From an uncultured Pelagibacteraceae bacterium (lineage in GTDB: Bacteria > Pseudomonadota > Alphaproteobacteria > Pelagibacterales > Pelagibacteraceae): 64,000 nucleotides of DNA. Shown here piece after piece: positions 20,192 through 30,656 of the stretch. How positions within the stretch are numbered: the first letter of the stretch is position 1; every line of letters starts with the position of its first letter. The notes beneath the pieces are model-generated. The model was not told the DNA's origin, made no database searches, and was given only the letters and a program-made list of their open reading frames with translations. The stretch lies in the NCBI GenBank assembly GCA_902601705.1, contig CACKNV010000005.1, forward strand, positions 1 to 64,000. Reading direction: 5' to 3'. The position numbers and the translations under genes are program-made.

Positions 20192-20743
20192 ATGCAGCAA
20201 AAAATTCAATTAAGAAAAAAATATTTTAATCTTAGAAAAAAAAAATATTTTGATATAGACGAAAATTTTTTTTTACCTTTGTTAAGATTAATTCAATCAA
20301 AAATTAAAAAAAAATTTGTTAAGATAGCTTTATATTATCCTACTAATTTTGAATTGAATGTCCTTAAAATTTTAGAGTTTAAAAATATATCATCGAAGGA
20401 TATTCTGCTCCCTGCAACTACCAAGAACAATTTCATGAATTTTTTTTCTTGGAAAAAAAGAGAGGTATTATTTGTAAATAAATTTGGAATACTTGAGCCA
20501 GCTAAAACACAAGCTAAAGTGCCTGATATAATTTTAGTACCTGTATTAGCTTTTGATAAAAATAGATATAGATTAGGATATGGTAAAGGATATTATGATC
20601 GATATTTAAATAAATATTTAAAAAAGTTTAAAAATATTTTAACTGTTGGTGTTGCTTTTTCATTTCAAAGACATCATAAACTTCCGATAAATCGAAATGA
20701 CGTGAAAATGGATTTCATAATTACAGAAAAAGGTATTTATTAA
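20192..20743 (+). CDS. 5-formyltetrahydrofolate cyclo-ligase
   Basis: PDIILVPVLAFDKNRYRLGYGKGYYDRYL. Confidence 0.95.
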   Translation: MQQKIQLRKKYFNLRKKKYFDIDENFFLPLLRLIQSKIKKKFVKIALYYPTNFELNVLKILEFKNISSKDILLPATTKNNFMNFFSWKKREVLFVNKFGILEPAKTQAKVPDIILVPVLAFDKNRYRLGYGKGYYDRYLNKYLKKFKNILTVGVAFSFQRHHKLPINRNDVKMDFIITEKGIY

Positions 20744-21549
20744 TGAACTTGTTAATTTTGGGAGATATTATGGGCGCTTCTGGTAGGAAGGCTTTATCTA
20801 ATAAACTACCTGATTTAATTAAAACTAATAAAATTGAATTCGTAATTGTGAATGGCGAAAATGCTTCAGATGACGGAAGAGGGATTACTCAAGAAATAAC
20901 AGAGGAGTTTTTTAAAATAGGGGTTGATGTAATTACTTCTGGAAATCATATATGGGATAAAAAAGAAACAACAGATTTTATTGAAAAAGAAAGTAGGCTA
21001 TTAAGGCCCGCAAATCTTGTAAGTGGTTCACCTGGAAGAGGGTACAAAATATTTTTTTCAAAAGATAAAAAATTTAAAGTTGGGGTAATAAATCTCATGG
21101 GAAATGTTTTTATGAGAAAAACTGAAGATGTTTTTATAACAGCTAAAGAAATTTGTAGTAAAATGAAACTTAAAAAAGATGTAGACTTTTTAGTTGTAGA
21201 TTTTCATGGCGAGATTACAAGTGAAAAAATGGCAGCTGGTCATTTTTTTGATGGTCAAGCCACTTGTGTCATTGGAACACATACTCACGTTCCTACTGCT
21301 GACACCCGCATTTTAGATGGGGGAACAGCATATCAAACAGATATTGGTATGTGCGGTGATTATAATTCTGTAATTGGAATGAATAAAGAAAATTCAATAA
21401 AAAAATTTTTTAAAGAAAAAGACGCGTTAAGTCATTTTCCTGCTGAAGGCGAGGGCACATTGTCGGGAGTAATTGTTGAAACAAATTTTAAGACAGGATT
21501 AGCAAAAAAAATTACTAGAATAATATATGGAGGTAGTTTAGCTAATTAG
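20743..21549 (+). CDS. YmdB family metallophosphoesterase
   Basis: ILGDIMGASGRKAL, VNGENASDDGRGIT, TSGNHIWDKKE, GTHTHVPTADTRIL. Confidence 0.95.
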   Translation: MNLLILGDIMGASGRKALSNKLPDLIKTNKIEFVIVNGENASDDGRGITQEITEEFFKIGVDVITSGNHIWDKKETTDFIEKESRLLRPANLVSGSPGRGYKIFFSKDKKFKVGVINLMGNVFMRKTEDVFITAKEICSKMKLKKDVDFLVVDFHGEITSEKMAAGHFFDGQATCVIGTHTHVPTADTRILDGGTAYQTDIGMCGDYNSVIGMNKENSIKKFFKEKDALSHFPAEGEGTLSGVIVETNFKTGLAKKITRIIYGGSLAN

Positions 21550-21551
21550 TC

Positions 21552-22280
21552 ATGGCAGGACACTCGCATTGGGCAGGAATTAAGCATAAAAAAGGTAGAG
21601 CAGACAAGGAGAGATCTAAAATCTTTTCTAAGCTTTCAAGAGAGATAACTGTTGCAGCAAAGTTAGGAGATAAAGATCCCGACATGAATCCGAGATTAAG
21701 AACTGCTATTCAAGCTGCAAAACAAGCTAATATGCCAAAGGATAATATTTCAAGAGCAATTAGTAAATCAGAAATGAGTGGTGATAAAAACTATGAAAAT
21801 TTAAGGTATGAAGGATTTGGACCATCTAATATAGCATTGATAATAGAGACACTTACAGATAATAAAAATAGATCTGCATCTAGCATAAGAACTGTATTGC
21901 AAAAAAATGGTGGAAGACTTGGAGAGACTGGGTCCACATCTCACTTATTTTCAAGAAATGGTATAATCCATGTTCAAAAAGATAAAATAAAAGAGGAGGA
22001 AATATTTGAAATTTCAATTAATGTCGGCGCTAAAGATTGCGTTAATTTAAATGATGTTTTTGAAATAATAACTGAAAAAGATGATTTTTATAAAATAAAA
22101 ACTAAGCTTGAAAAAAAAATTGATGAATTTAATTACTCATCAATTGAATGGAGACCTCTAAGTTATGTAGATGTTTCAAAAAACAGCAGTGAACAAATAA
22201 TTGAAGTTTTAACAGCTTTAGAGGAATTAGATGATGTTCAAAATATTTTTACTAATGCTAACCTTAAAAATTTACAATAA
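21552..22280 (+). CDS. yebC: YebC/PmpR family transcriptional regulator
   Basis: MAGHSHWAGIKHKKGRADKERSKIFSKLSREI. Confidence 0.98.
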   Translation: MAGHSHWAGIKHKKGRADKERSKIFSKLSREITVAAKLGDKDPDMNPRLRTAIQAAKQANMPKDNISRAISKSEMSGDKNYENLRYEGFGPSNIALIIETLTDNKNRSASSIRTVLQKNGGRLGETGSTSHLFSRNGIIHVQKDKIKEEEIFEISINVGAKDCVNLNDVFEIITEKDDFYKIKTKLEKKIDEFNYSSIEWRPLSYVDVSKNSSEQIIEVLTALEELDDVQNIFTNANLKNLQ

Positions 22281-22771
22281 TGAAAATCATAGGAATTGAT
22301 CCCGGTTTGAGTGGAGCAATAGCAGTATTAGAAAATAATAAAGTATTAAACATATTCGATATGCCTGTCATGTCCGAAGGAAAAAAAAATAAAAGACAAT
22401 TAAATAGTGCTCTTCTAGTCGATTTAATAAAAGAAAATATTAACTTAAATGATGAAGTTTCTGTTGTTGTTGAACAAGTAAACGCTATGCCAGGTCAAGG
22501 AGTAACTAGTATGTTTAATTTTGGTCAAACTTTTGGTGCAATTAAAGGTATTTGTGCAGCATTAAAATTACCAATTTTTTTTGTAAGACCATCTAAATGG
22601 AAAAAACATTTTGAATTAATTAATTCTTCAAAAGACTCAAGTAGGACAAAAGCTATTGAAATGTATCCAAAACTATCAAATCAGCTTTCAAAAAAAAAAG
22701 ACGTAAATAAATCTGACGCCATTTTGATTGCAAGATTCTTTAGTGAAACAAGATTAAACGAAGAAAATTAA
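22280..22771 (+). CDS. ruvC: RuvC-like Holliday junction endonuclease (divergent)
   Basis: MKIIGIDPGLSGAIAVLE, VVVEQVNAMPGQGVTSMFNFGQTFG, KSDAILIARFF; located after yebC. Confidence 0.82.
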   Translation: MKIIGIDPGLSGAIAVLENNKVLNIFDMPVMSEGKKNKRQLNSALLVDLIKENINLNDEVSVVVEQVNAMPGQGVTSMFNFGQTFGAIKGICAALKLPIFFVRPSKWKKHFELINSSKDSSRTKAIEMYPKLSNQLSKKKDVNKSDAILIARFFSETRLNEEN

Positions 22772-22828
22772 ACCAAAATGAATGAATAACGCCAAATTCA
22801 TGACACATTCTAAAAGTAATTAACTTTA

Positions 22829-23509
22829 ATGGAACAAGATATAGCAACACAAGTAGTTGGGTTAGGTGGAGCAACAGATTTTTCTTTGTGGAAACTATTT
22901 CTACGTGCAGATTTTGTAGTAAAATTTGTAATAATTTTATTGATACTATCCTCAATTTTTTCATGGGCCCTTATATTTGATAAATTCAAACTGTTTAAAA
23001 ATATTAATTCTTCGATAGAAGATTTTGAAAAAAAATTTTGGAAAGCCAAATCTGCAGAAAGTTTTAATAATAGCCTTCCTGCAAATTCGCATGATCCTGC
23101 AGTGCTAATTTTCAAAACTGCTATGGCTGAGCTAATAAAAACTAAAAGACAATCATCCGCCGTGCAATCAGCTAGAGTTGGTAGAGTTTTGGAAATAGCA
23201 ACAGATAATGAAATGAAAAAAGTAGAGAAAAACTTTACATTCCTTGCAACGGTGGGTTCTACAGCACCTTTTATTGGATTATTTGGAACTGTGTGGGGAA
23301 TAATGAACTCATTTCAATCAATTGCCATTTCTAGAAATACGAGTTTAGCTATAGTAGCACCCGGTATAGCCGAAGCTTTATTTGCGACAGCATTAGGATT
23401 GTTGGCGGCAATACCAGCAGTTGTAGCATACAATAAATTTAACAGTGACTCTCAGAGATATTTTTCAAGAATTGACAATTTTTCAAAAAGATTTCTTTCA
23501 ATAATTTAA
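22829..23509 (+). CDS. tolQ: Tol-Pal system protein TolQ
   Basis: ATVGSTAPFIGLFGTVWGIMNSFQSIA, APGIAEALFATALGLLAAIPAVVAYN. Confidence 0.97.
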   Translation: MEQDIATQVVGLGGATDFSLWKLFLRADFVVKFVIILLILSSIFSWALIFDKFKLFKNINSSIEDFEKKFWKAKSAESFNNSLPANSHDPAVLIFKTAMAELIKTKRQSSAVQSARVGRVLEIATDNEMKKVEKNFTFLATVGSTAPFIGLFGTVWGIMNSFQSIAISRNTSLAIVAPGIAEALFATALGLLAAIPAVVAYNKFNSDSQRYFSRIDNFSKRFLSII

Positions 23510-23923
23510 ATGGCATTTAATTTTAACCGCTCAAAAAAAGAACCTATGAGCGAAATCAATGTGACTCCTTTTGTGGATGTTATGTTAGTTTTATTAATAA
23601 TATTTATGGTCACAGCACCATTATTGACAGTAGGTGTGCAAGTTGATTTACCAGAGTCCGCAGCAGACTCCTTGCCTGATGATCAAGAGCCTTTAACTTT
23701 AAGTATAAATTCAAAAGGTGAAATCTATATTCAAGAACATCAAGTAACTTATCAAAAAATGATACCAAAATTATTGGCAATAGCAAAAAACAGAACTGAT
23801 ACAAGAATATATGTTAGAGGAGATAAAAATATTAATTATGGAAGAGTGCTTGAAGTTATGGGAACTCTTTCAGGTGCAGGCTTTTCAAAAGTTGCTTTAA
23901 TTTCTGAACCTTACAAAAATTAG
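23510..23923 (+). CDS. tolR: Tol-Pal system protein TolR (ExbD/TolR family)
   Basis: MSEINVTPFVDVMLVLLIIFMVTAPLLTVGVQVDLP. Confidence 0.97.
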   Translation: MAFNFNRSKKEPMSEINVTPFVDVMLVLLIIFMVTAPLLTVGVQVDLPESAADSLPDDQEPLTLSINSKGEIYIQEHQVTYQKMIPKLLAIAKNRTDTRIYVRGDKNINYGRVLEVMGTLSGAGFSKVALISEPYKN

Positions 23924-23931
23924 GATGGACT

Positions 23932-24741
23932 ATGATAAAAAGTTTAATTTACTCAGTCACTTTTCATTCTTTAATAGTTTTACTAACAATTTTAAGTTTA
24001 CCTTTTATGCTAAGAGAACCAATTGATTTACCACCAATAGTATCAGTAGAGTTAATTCAAATATCTGATAAAACTAACATTCCATACGCTCCTAAAGCAA
24101 GAAAAATTATAGAAGAAAATAAGAAAAAAGAGGAAGAAAGATTAGTATCTGAGCAAGCACCACCAGCAGCAAAAGCCAAAGAAAAACCAGATAGAATTCC
24201 TCTTCCTGATGAAAAAAAAGAGCAAAAGCAAATTGTTAAAAAAAAACAAAATCCTGAGGAAATAAAACCTCAAATAAGACAGTCTTCAGAATTTGAAAAA
24301 AAAGAAATAGTTGATACAAATCAAATAGCGGCTTTGATTGACAAAGCAAAAGAAGAGGAAGCCGTTAAAAGAAAAAAAACTGACAAGTTAACACAAAGCA
24401 CCAAAAAAAATTCTTTTGCTACAGGACTAACTCTTTCACAAGAAGATGCACTTAGAGCACAAATATTTGGGTGTTGGAGTGTTCCCCTTGGCTTACCATA
24501 TGACAAAGACTTACTTGTTAGAATTAAACTTAATTTGAAAAAAGATGGAACAATAATGAAATCTGAAATTTTAGATCATCAAAGAATGAACAAGCCTGAT
24601 CAGAAATTTTATAAGGTTTTGGCTGAAAGTGCACTTCGAGCTGTAAGGTTATGCCAGCCACTAAAAGTTCCACCAACTGGGTACGATAAATGGAAAGAAT
24701 TGCAATTAAACTTTAATCCGACTGAGATGCTGAAAGGTTAA
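23932..24741 (+). CDS. tolA: TolA-like protein
   Basis: N-terminal TM, Lys/Glu-rich central region, C-terminal QIFGCWSVPLG domain; between tolR and tolB. Confidence 0.88.
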   Translation: MIKSLIYSVTFHSLIVLLTILSLPFMLREPIDLPPIVSVELIQISDKTNIPYAPKARKIIEENKKKEEERLVSEQAPPAAKAKEKPDRIPLPDEKKEQKQIVKKKQNPEEIKPQIRQSSEFEKKEIVDTNQIAALIDKAKEEEAVKRKKTDKLTQSTKKNSFATGLTLSQEDALRAQIFGCWSVPLGLPYDKDLLVRIKLNLKKDGTIMKSEILDHQRMNKPDQKFYKVLAESALRAVRLCQPLKVPPTGYDKWKELQLNFNPTEMLKG

Positions 24742-26079
24742 ATGAAGAAAATTATTATTTTACTCGTATTGTATTTATTATTAATAAATAAATCTTTTGC
24801 CTTAATAGAAATTGATATTACTAGAGGAAATTTAGATCCATTACCAATTGCAGTATCTCCGTTACATGTTGATGTAAAGTCAGAAAATTCTGAAGGTATA
24901 AAAATAAAAGAGCTAGGAGAAAATATTTCAAAAATAATAGAAAATAATTTTAGGGGAACAGGTTTATTTAATCCATTAAAAAAAGATGCTTTCGTTCAAA
25001 AACCAGACATCGCTCATTTAAAACCTAGATTTGAAGATTGGCGATTGATCAAGGCTCAAGCTCTGGTTACAGGCAAACTTTTAGTCAATGAAGGAAAATT
25101 AAAGGTAGAATTTAGACTATGGGACACGGCTGCTTCTAAAGAAATGACTGCTTTGGCTTTTACAACTACACCGACGAACTGGAGAAGAGTGGCACATATA
25201 ATTTCAGATAAAATTTATGAGAGATTAACAGGAGAAGAGGGGTATTTTGATACAAGAATAATCTATGTTGCTGAAAGTGGTCCTAAAAATGAAAGAATAA
25301 AAAAATTAGCAATAATGGATCAAGATGGCGCTAATACAAAATATCTAACTTACGGAACTGAATTAGTTCTAACTCCAAGATTTAATCCAAAAAATCAATT
25401 AGTAACTTATATGTCTTATTTTAGAAATGAACCTAGAGTTTATTTGCTTGATATTGAGACTGGTAGTCAAGAAATAGTTGGAAAATTTCCAGGAATGACT
25501 TTTGCCCCAAGATTTTCACCAGACGGAAAAAAAATAGTAATGAGTTTTGCTAAAGATGGTAATTCAGATATTTATACAATGGATTTAGACTCAAGAGTTG
25601 TGGAAAGAATAACGGATCATTCATCTATTGATACTTCACCATCTTTCTCACCAGATGGAAAATTTATTGCATTTAATTCAGATAGAAGTGGTTTACAGCA
25701 AATTTATGTTATGCGAAGTGACGGAACAGATGTTAAAAGAATTACTTTTGGAAATGGAATTTATGGAACTCCCGTTTGGTCACCTAGGGGAGATCTCATC
25801 GCATTTACAAAAATGCGTAAAGGAAAGTTTTATATTGGTGTAATGAGAATTGATGGTACCGGGGAAAGACTATTAACTGAAAATTACTATCAAGAAGCAC
25901 CTTCATGGTCTCCCAATGGAAGAGTTTTAGTTTTTTATAGAGAAACAAAGTCTGGATCAAAAGGTGAAGGTTTTTCAGCTAAATTATGGTCTATTGATAT
26001 TACAGGTTACAACGAAAGAAGGCTTAAAACAGAAACTGATGCTTCAGACCCATCTTGGTCCTCTCTTTTATCAAAATAA
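24742..26079 (+). CDS. tolB: Tol-Pal system beta-propeller protein TolB
   Basis: Repeated FSPDGK…I..S…SDIY and DPSWS blocks; signal peptide. Confidence 0.97.
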   Translation: MKKIIILLVLYLLLINKSFALIEIDITRGNLDPLPIAVSPLHVDVKSENSEGIKIKELGENISKIIENNFRGTGLFNPLKKDAFVQKPDIAHLKPRFEDWRLIKAQALVTGKLLVNEGKLKVEFRLWDTAASKEMTALAFTTTPTNWRRVAHIISDKIYERLTGEEGYFDTRIIYVAESGPKNERIKKLAIMDQDGANTKYLTYGTELVLTPRFNPKNQLVTYMSYFRNEPRVYLLDIETGSQEIVGKFPGMTFAPRFSPDGKKIVMSFAKDGNSDIYTMDLDSRVVERITDHSSIDTSPSFSPDGKFIAFNSDRSGLQQIYVMRSDGTDVKRITFGNGIYGTPVWSPRGDLIAFTKMRKGKFYIGVMRIDGTGERLLTENYYQEAPSWSPNGRVLVFYRETKSGSKGEGFSAKLWSIDITGYNERRLKTETDASDPSWSSLLSK

Positions 26080-26154
26080 GGTATTATTTTGTGTAAAATA
26101 TACTTGAATAACATTAAATAATTTGAAATAAACACTACAAACCCAGGGGAAAAA

Positions 26155-26631
26155 ATGATGTTTAACAAGAATTTAAAAAATATATTACTAGTAATCTTTG
26201 CTACTTTAATTTTAAGTGCATGTTCTACTGCAAAAAAATCAGGCAATATAGATGGAGATGTATACACTGGAAAAGAAACAGTAAAATTTCTAGCTTCAGG
26301 TGTTCCAGACAGAATATTCTTTGCTACAAATAAATCCTCATTAACAACTGCTTCAAGAGCAACATTAAGAAAACAAGCTAACTATCTTAGAAAAAATAAA
26401 AACCTTAATGTGACTATCGAAGGTCATGCTGACGAAAGAGGAACAAGAGAATACAATTTAGCTTTAGGCGAAAGAAGAGCCAATGCTGCTAGAGATTATT
26501 TAATGACTTACGGAATTTCTGGAAAAAGAATTTCGGTTATAAGTTATGGAAAAGAAAAACCTGTTAACCCAGCTTCAACACCACTAGCTTGGTCTCAAAA
26601 CAGAAGATCTGTAACAATAAAAGTAAATTAA
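26155..26631 (+). CDS. pal: Peptidoglycan-associated lipoprotein
   Basis: Lipobox LILSACS; NVTIEGHADERGTREYNLALGERRANAARDYL. Confidence 0.97.
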   Translation: MMFNKNLKNILLVIFATLILSACSTAKKSGNIDGDVYTGKETVKFLASGVPDRIFFATNKSSLTTASRATLRKQANYLRKNKNLNVTIEGHADERGTREYNLALGERRANAARDYLMTYGISGKRISVISYGKEKPVNPASTPLAWSQNRRSVTIKVN

Positions 26632-26647
26632 AAAATTCATATAACTT

Positions 26648-26688
26648 AAGACCCCTTAATACATGAGTATTAAGGGGTCTTTTTTTTG
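26648..26688 (+). terminator. Rho-independent terminator after pal
   Basis: AAGACCCCTTAATAC-ATGA-GTATTAAGGGGTCTT followed by T tract. Confidence 0.92.
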
Positions 26689-27675
26689 CCATTTTGTAAA
26701 ATTAAAGTAAATGTTATGTGCGCCAAATTAAAATTCAATATAATTATCTCTTCTGTTGTACTTACTTTTTTTACCAGTTTAGTTTTTGCAGAAGAAGAAG
26801 AAATTTACTTACAAGCTATTTCCGATCAAATTCAAATTATTACAAAAGATCTTAAAACTCTAGAAAAAGCTGTTTATCAAAAATCAGATCTTGTTTCTGC
26901 CACGAGCGCAAATCAAACTAAGTCAAATGGACTTAATGAAGATATAATGACTAAACATCTTTTAAAATTAAGTGAAATAGAAAATCAATTTAGAGAACTT
27001 ACAAATAAATTTGAAGAAGTAAATTTTAAACTAGATAAATTATCGTCTCGTGTTACAAAAATTCAGTCTGATACACAATTAAGGTTTTCAGATTTGGAAA
27101 ATGAAACTATTAGCAATACAAAAAAACAAACAGCTCTTCCTGGGTCAAACAAACCACAAGATTTTGGAGCTGCTCCAGGTTATCAAACTTCTAATTTACC
27201 GAAGGAACAATCCATCAATTCAATCGAAAGTGCTCAAACTGTTATTGCTGAAGAGCCAGAAAAAAGAGATTCTTTGTTACCAGAAAAATCTCCACCAGAA
27301 CAATATGAGTTCGCAGTAAGTTTTATGAAAATTGGAGATTATGAAACAGCAGAGTTTGCATTAAAAGAATTCATAGATAAAAATAAAGATCATGATTTAG
27401 CAGGAAGTGCCCAATACTGGTATGGTGAAACTTTTAGAATAAGACAATTATACTCAGATGCAGCCACCGCTTACCTTGATGGTTATCAAAATTACCCAAA
27501 AAGTAAAAAAGCTCCTGATAACCTTTTAAAGCTAGGAATAACAATGGTACAGCTTGGCGAAAAAGATCAAGGGTGTAAAATGATATCTGGACTAAAAAAA
27601 GAATACCCAAAAGCAAGTAAGTCTGTGTTACAAAAAGCTCAATATGAGCAAAAAAAATTCAAGTGTAAATCTTAA
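26686..27675 (+). CDS. cpoB: Tol-Pal associated TPR protein YbgF/CpoB (true start possibly the internal ATG at MCAKLKF)
   Basis: Signal peptide, coiled coil, TPR domain PPEQYEFAVSFMKIGDYETAEFALKEFI; the first ORF codons overlap the pal terminator. Confidence 0.9.
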   Translation: MPFCKIKVNVMCAKLKFNIIISSVVLTFFTSLVFAEEEEIYLQAISDQIQIITKDLKTLEKAVYQKSDLVSATSANQTKSNGLNEDIMTKHLLKLSEIENQFRELTNKFEEVNFKLDKLSSRVTKIQSDTQLRFSDLENETISNTKKQTALPGSNKPQDFGAAPGYQTSNLPKEQSINSIESAQTVIAEEPEKRDSLLPEKSPPEQYEFAVSFMKIGDYETAEFALKEFIDKNKDHDLAGSAQYWYGETFRIRQLYSDAATAYLDGYQNYPKSKKAPDNLLKLGITMVQLGEKDQGCKMISGLKKEYPKASKSVLQKAQYEQKKFKCKS

Positions 27676-28663
27676 AAATAACTTTAAAGATTTTCAAGAT
27701 CTAACAAACATTTTTCTAAATTTCAAAAATAAATTAGATTCTATTAATAAAAAAAAATATTTAGTCGCCGTTTCTGGTGGACCAGATAGTTTAGCACTAG
27801 TTGCATTAACGAATGAATATAAAAATTCAAAAAAAGTAAAATTTCACTATGTTTTAGTTGATCACAATATTAGAAAAAACTCACATCAAGAGGCAAAAAA
27901 AGTAGGAAGTATTTTAAAAAAAAAAAAAATAGATTTAAAAATCATTTTAAATAAAAAAAAAATTTTAAGAAATATACAATCAGAGGCAAGAAATATTAGG
28001 TATGATATTCTTAAAAATTATTGTTTAAAAAACAGAATAACAACCATCTTAACCGCTCATAATCTTGAAGATCAAGTAGAAACTTTTTTTATAAGGCTTT
28101 CAAGAGGCAGTGGATTAAAGGGTTTATCTGCAATGAAACCACTTAGAAAAATCGATAGTAAATTAACTTTATGTAGACCATTACTAGATGTAAGAAAAAA
28201 TTTTTTAATAAGAATTTCAAAAAATACTTTTGGAAAATATATCAAAGATCCCTCAAATAAAGATGAAAAGTATTTAAGAACTAAAATTAGAAATTTAAAA
28301 AAACCCTTAGAAAACAGTGGTGTTAAATATGAACAAATTTTTAAATCAATACAAAATTTATCCTTTAGCAGATCTACATTAGATAATTACTTCGAAAAAA
28401 TTTTCAAAAAATTAATAAACGTAAGAAATAATCAAGTAAAAATAAATTTTAAAAAATTTAACAAACTTAATAATGATGTCAAAATTGCACTAATTAATCA
28501 GTCAATTAAAAAAATTAAAAAAAATTACTATGATCTTAGATCAAGAAAAGTAGAAAATCTGATTAAAAATCTTAGTAGGAATAATTTTAAAAAATCTACT
28601 TTGGGGGGATGTATTTTTTTTAAAAAAGACAGTAATTTATGCCTAAAACAAGAAAAACTATAA
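27644..28663 (+). CDS. tilS: tRNA(Ile)-lysidine synthase
   Basis: YLVAVSGGPDSLALVAL PP-loop, VDHNIRKNS, LTAHNLEDQVETFFIRLSRGSGLKGLSAM. Confidence 0.95.
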   Translation: MSKKNSSVNLKNNFKDFQDLTNIFLNFKNKLDSINKKKYLVAVSGGPDSLALVALTNEYKNSKKVKFHYVLVDHNIRKNSHQEAKKVGSILKKKKIDLKIILNKKKILRNIQSEARNIRYDILKNYCLKNRITTILTAHNLEDQVETFFIRLSRGSGLKGLSAMKPLRKIDSKLTLCRPLLDVRKNFLIRISKNTFGKYIKDPSNKDEKYLRTKIRNLKKPLENSGVKYEQIFKSIQNLSFSRSTLDNYFEKIFKKLINVRNNQVKINFKKFNKLNNDVKIALINQSIKKIKKNYYDLRSRKVENLIKNLSRNNFKKSTLGGCIFFKKDSNLCLKQEKL

Positions 28664-28695
28664 AAATTTGAGGCAATTAGTAACTTTTTGTCTTA

Positions 28696-28725
28696 TTTAC
28701 AACTTATTGCAAGCTAAATTATACT
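28696..28725 (+). promoter_or_regulatory. Putative sigma-70 promoter for ftsH
   Basis: TTTACA-N18-TATACT in the 95-bp tilS-ftsH gap. Confidence 0.4.
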
Positions 28726-28758
28726 TGTTAAATAGAGATTAATGATTATTTAAGTATT

Positions 28759-30651
28759 ATGAATATTAAAAATTTAATAATGTGGGTTATCATAGTCTTA
28801 CTTTCAGTAGGGCTTTTCAACATGTTTCAAGACCCAAAAAATATTAATTCAGAGAGAAATTCTTTACCTTTTTCAAATTTTTTAAATGAGGTTGATGCTG
28901 GTAGAGTTGTTGAAGTTCAAATACAAGGAAACAATATTTCGGGTGTTTTAGCTGATGGCAATAAGTTCAAGACTTACTCCCCAAACTATCCCGAGCTAGT
29001 TGATAAACTTTCATCTAAAGGAGTAAGTATTGTAGCTTCACCTCAAGAAGATAAAATGCCATCGCTTTTGGGAATTTTATTATCATGGTTTCCTATGCTT
29101 TTATTAATCGGTGTTTGGATATTTTTTATGCGTCAAATGCAAGGAGGCAAGGGCGGCGCGATGGGATTTGGAAGATCGAAAGCTAAATTATTAAATGAGG
29201 CGCAAGGTAAAGTAACTTTTAATGATGTTGCTGGTGTAGAAGAAGCTAAAGAAGAAGTCGAAGAGATAGTTGAGTTTCTTAAAGATCCAAAAAAATTTAG
29301 TCGTCTAGGAGGAAAAATCCCAAAGGGTGCTTTACTAATTGGACCTCCAGGAACAGGAAAAACTTTATTAGCGAAAGCTATTGCAGGTGAAGCTAATGTT
29401 CCTTTTTTCTCAATTTCAGGTTCAGATTTCGTTGAAATGTTTGTTGGAGTTGGAGCTTCAAGAGTTAGAGACATGTTTGAGCAAGGAAAAAAACACTCAC
29501 CGTGTATTATCTTTATTGACGAAATCGATGCTGTTGGAAGAAGTAGAGGAGCAGGGTTAGGTGGAGGAAATGATGAAAGGGAGCAAACTTTAAATCAACT
29601 ACTTGTAGAGATGGATGGTTTTGATACTAATGAGGGAATTATATTAATTGCAGCCACAAATAGACCAGATGTGCTGGATCCAGCTTTATTAAGACCGGGA
29701 AGATTTGACAGACAAGTTGTTGTTGGAAATCCGGATATAATTGGTAGAGAAGCAATTTTAAAAGTGCATGTTAAAAAAATTAGCACAGGTCCAGATGTAA
29801 AATTAAGAACAATTGCGAGAGGGACACCTGGATTTTCAGGAGCTGATTTAGCGAATTTAATAAATGAGTCTGCGTTACTTGCTGCAAGGAAAAATAAAAG
29901 GGTCGTAACAATGTCTGATATTGAAGAGGCAAAAGATAAAGTGATGATGGGAGCAGAGAGAAGATCAATGGTAATGTCAGAGGACGAAAAAAAACTTACT
30001 GCTTATCACGAAGGAGGTCATGCAATTGTAGCTTTAAATGAAAAAGCTTCAGACCCTATTCACAAAGCTACAATAATACCGAGAGGAAGAGCGCTGGGAA
30101 TGGTGATGAGACTTCCAGAAAGGGATCAATTATCAGTTACGAGAGAAAAAATGCATTCAGATATTGCTGTTGCTATGGGTGGAAGAATAGCTGAAGAAAT
30201 TATTTTTGGACACGATAAAGTTACTTCTGGAGCCTCTTCAGATATAGATATGGTAACTAAAATGGCAAAAAACATGGTAACTAAATACGGGATGAGTACT
30301 GAACTTGGTACTATAGCTTATGGTGAAAATGAGGAAGAAGTTTTCTTAGGCAGGTCTGTAACTAAACAACAAAATATGTCAGAGGAAACAGCTAAGAAAA
30401 TTGATGCTGAAGTTAAAAAGATTGTCGATAAAGGTTACGAGAGAGCTAGAAAAGTTCTCACTGAGAAGATTGATGATTTACACAAGATAGCTAAAGCGCT
30501 TTTAATTTATGAAACATTATCTGGTGATGAAATAAGAGACTTAATTTTAAAAAATATCAAGCCAACTAGGTCATTTAAAGAAGACGAAGAAGATGGTAAA
30601 TCTTCATCAGCTCTTGGATCTTTAGGATTAAAACCAAAGCCAGCAGTTTAG
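28759..30651 (+). CDS. ftsH: ATP-dependent zinc metalloprotease FtsH
   Basis: [44 protein letters not shown]. Confidence 0.99.
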   Translation: MNIKNLIMWVIIVLLSVGLFNMFQDPKNINSERNSLPFSNFLNEVDAGRVVEVQIQGNNISGVLADGNKFKTYSPNYPELVDKLSSKGVSIVASPQEDKMPSLLGILLSWFPMLLLIGVWIFFMRQMQGGKGGAMGFGRSKAKLLNEAQGKVTFNDVAGVEEAKEEVEEIVEFLKDPKKFSRLGGKIPKGALLIGPPGTGKTLLAKAIAGEANVPFFSISGSDFVEMFVGVGASRVRDMFEQGKKHSPCIIFIDEIDAVGRSRGAGLGGGNDEREQTLNQLLVEMDGFDTNEGIILIAATNRPDVLDPALLRPGRFDRQVVVGNPDIIGREAILKVHVKKISTGPDVKLRTIARGTPGFSGADLANLINESALLAARKNKRVVTMSDIEEAKDKVMMGAERRSMVMSEDEKKLTAYHEGGHAIVALNEKASDPIHKATIIPRGRALGMVMRLPERDQLSVTREKMHSDIAVAMGGRIAEEIIFGHDKVTSGASSDIDMVTKMAKNMVTKYGMSTELGTIAYGENEEEVFLGRSVTKQQNMSEETAKKIDAEVKKIVDKGYERARKVLTEKIDDLHKIAKALLIYETLSGDEIRDLILKNIKPTRSFKEDEEDGKSSSALGSLGLKPKPAV

Positions 30652-30656
30652 GAAAA

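Noticed and set aside
29133-29474. 113-aa minus-strand ORF
   Set aside because: Antisense to the FtsH AAA domain.
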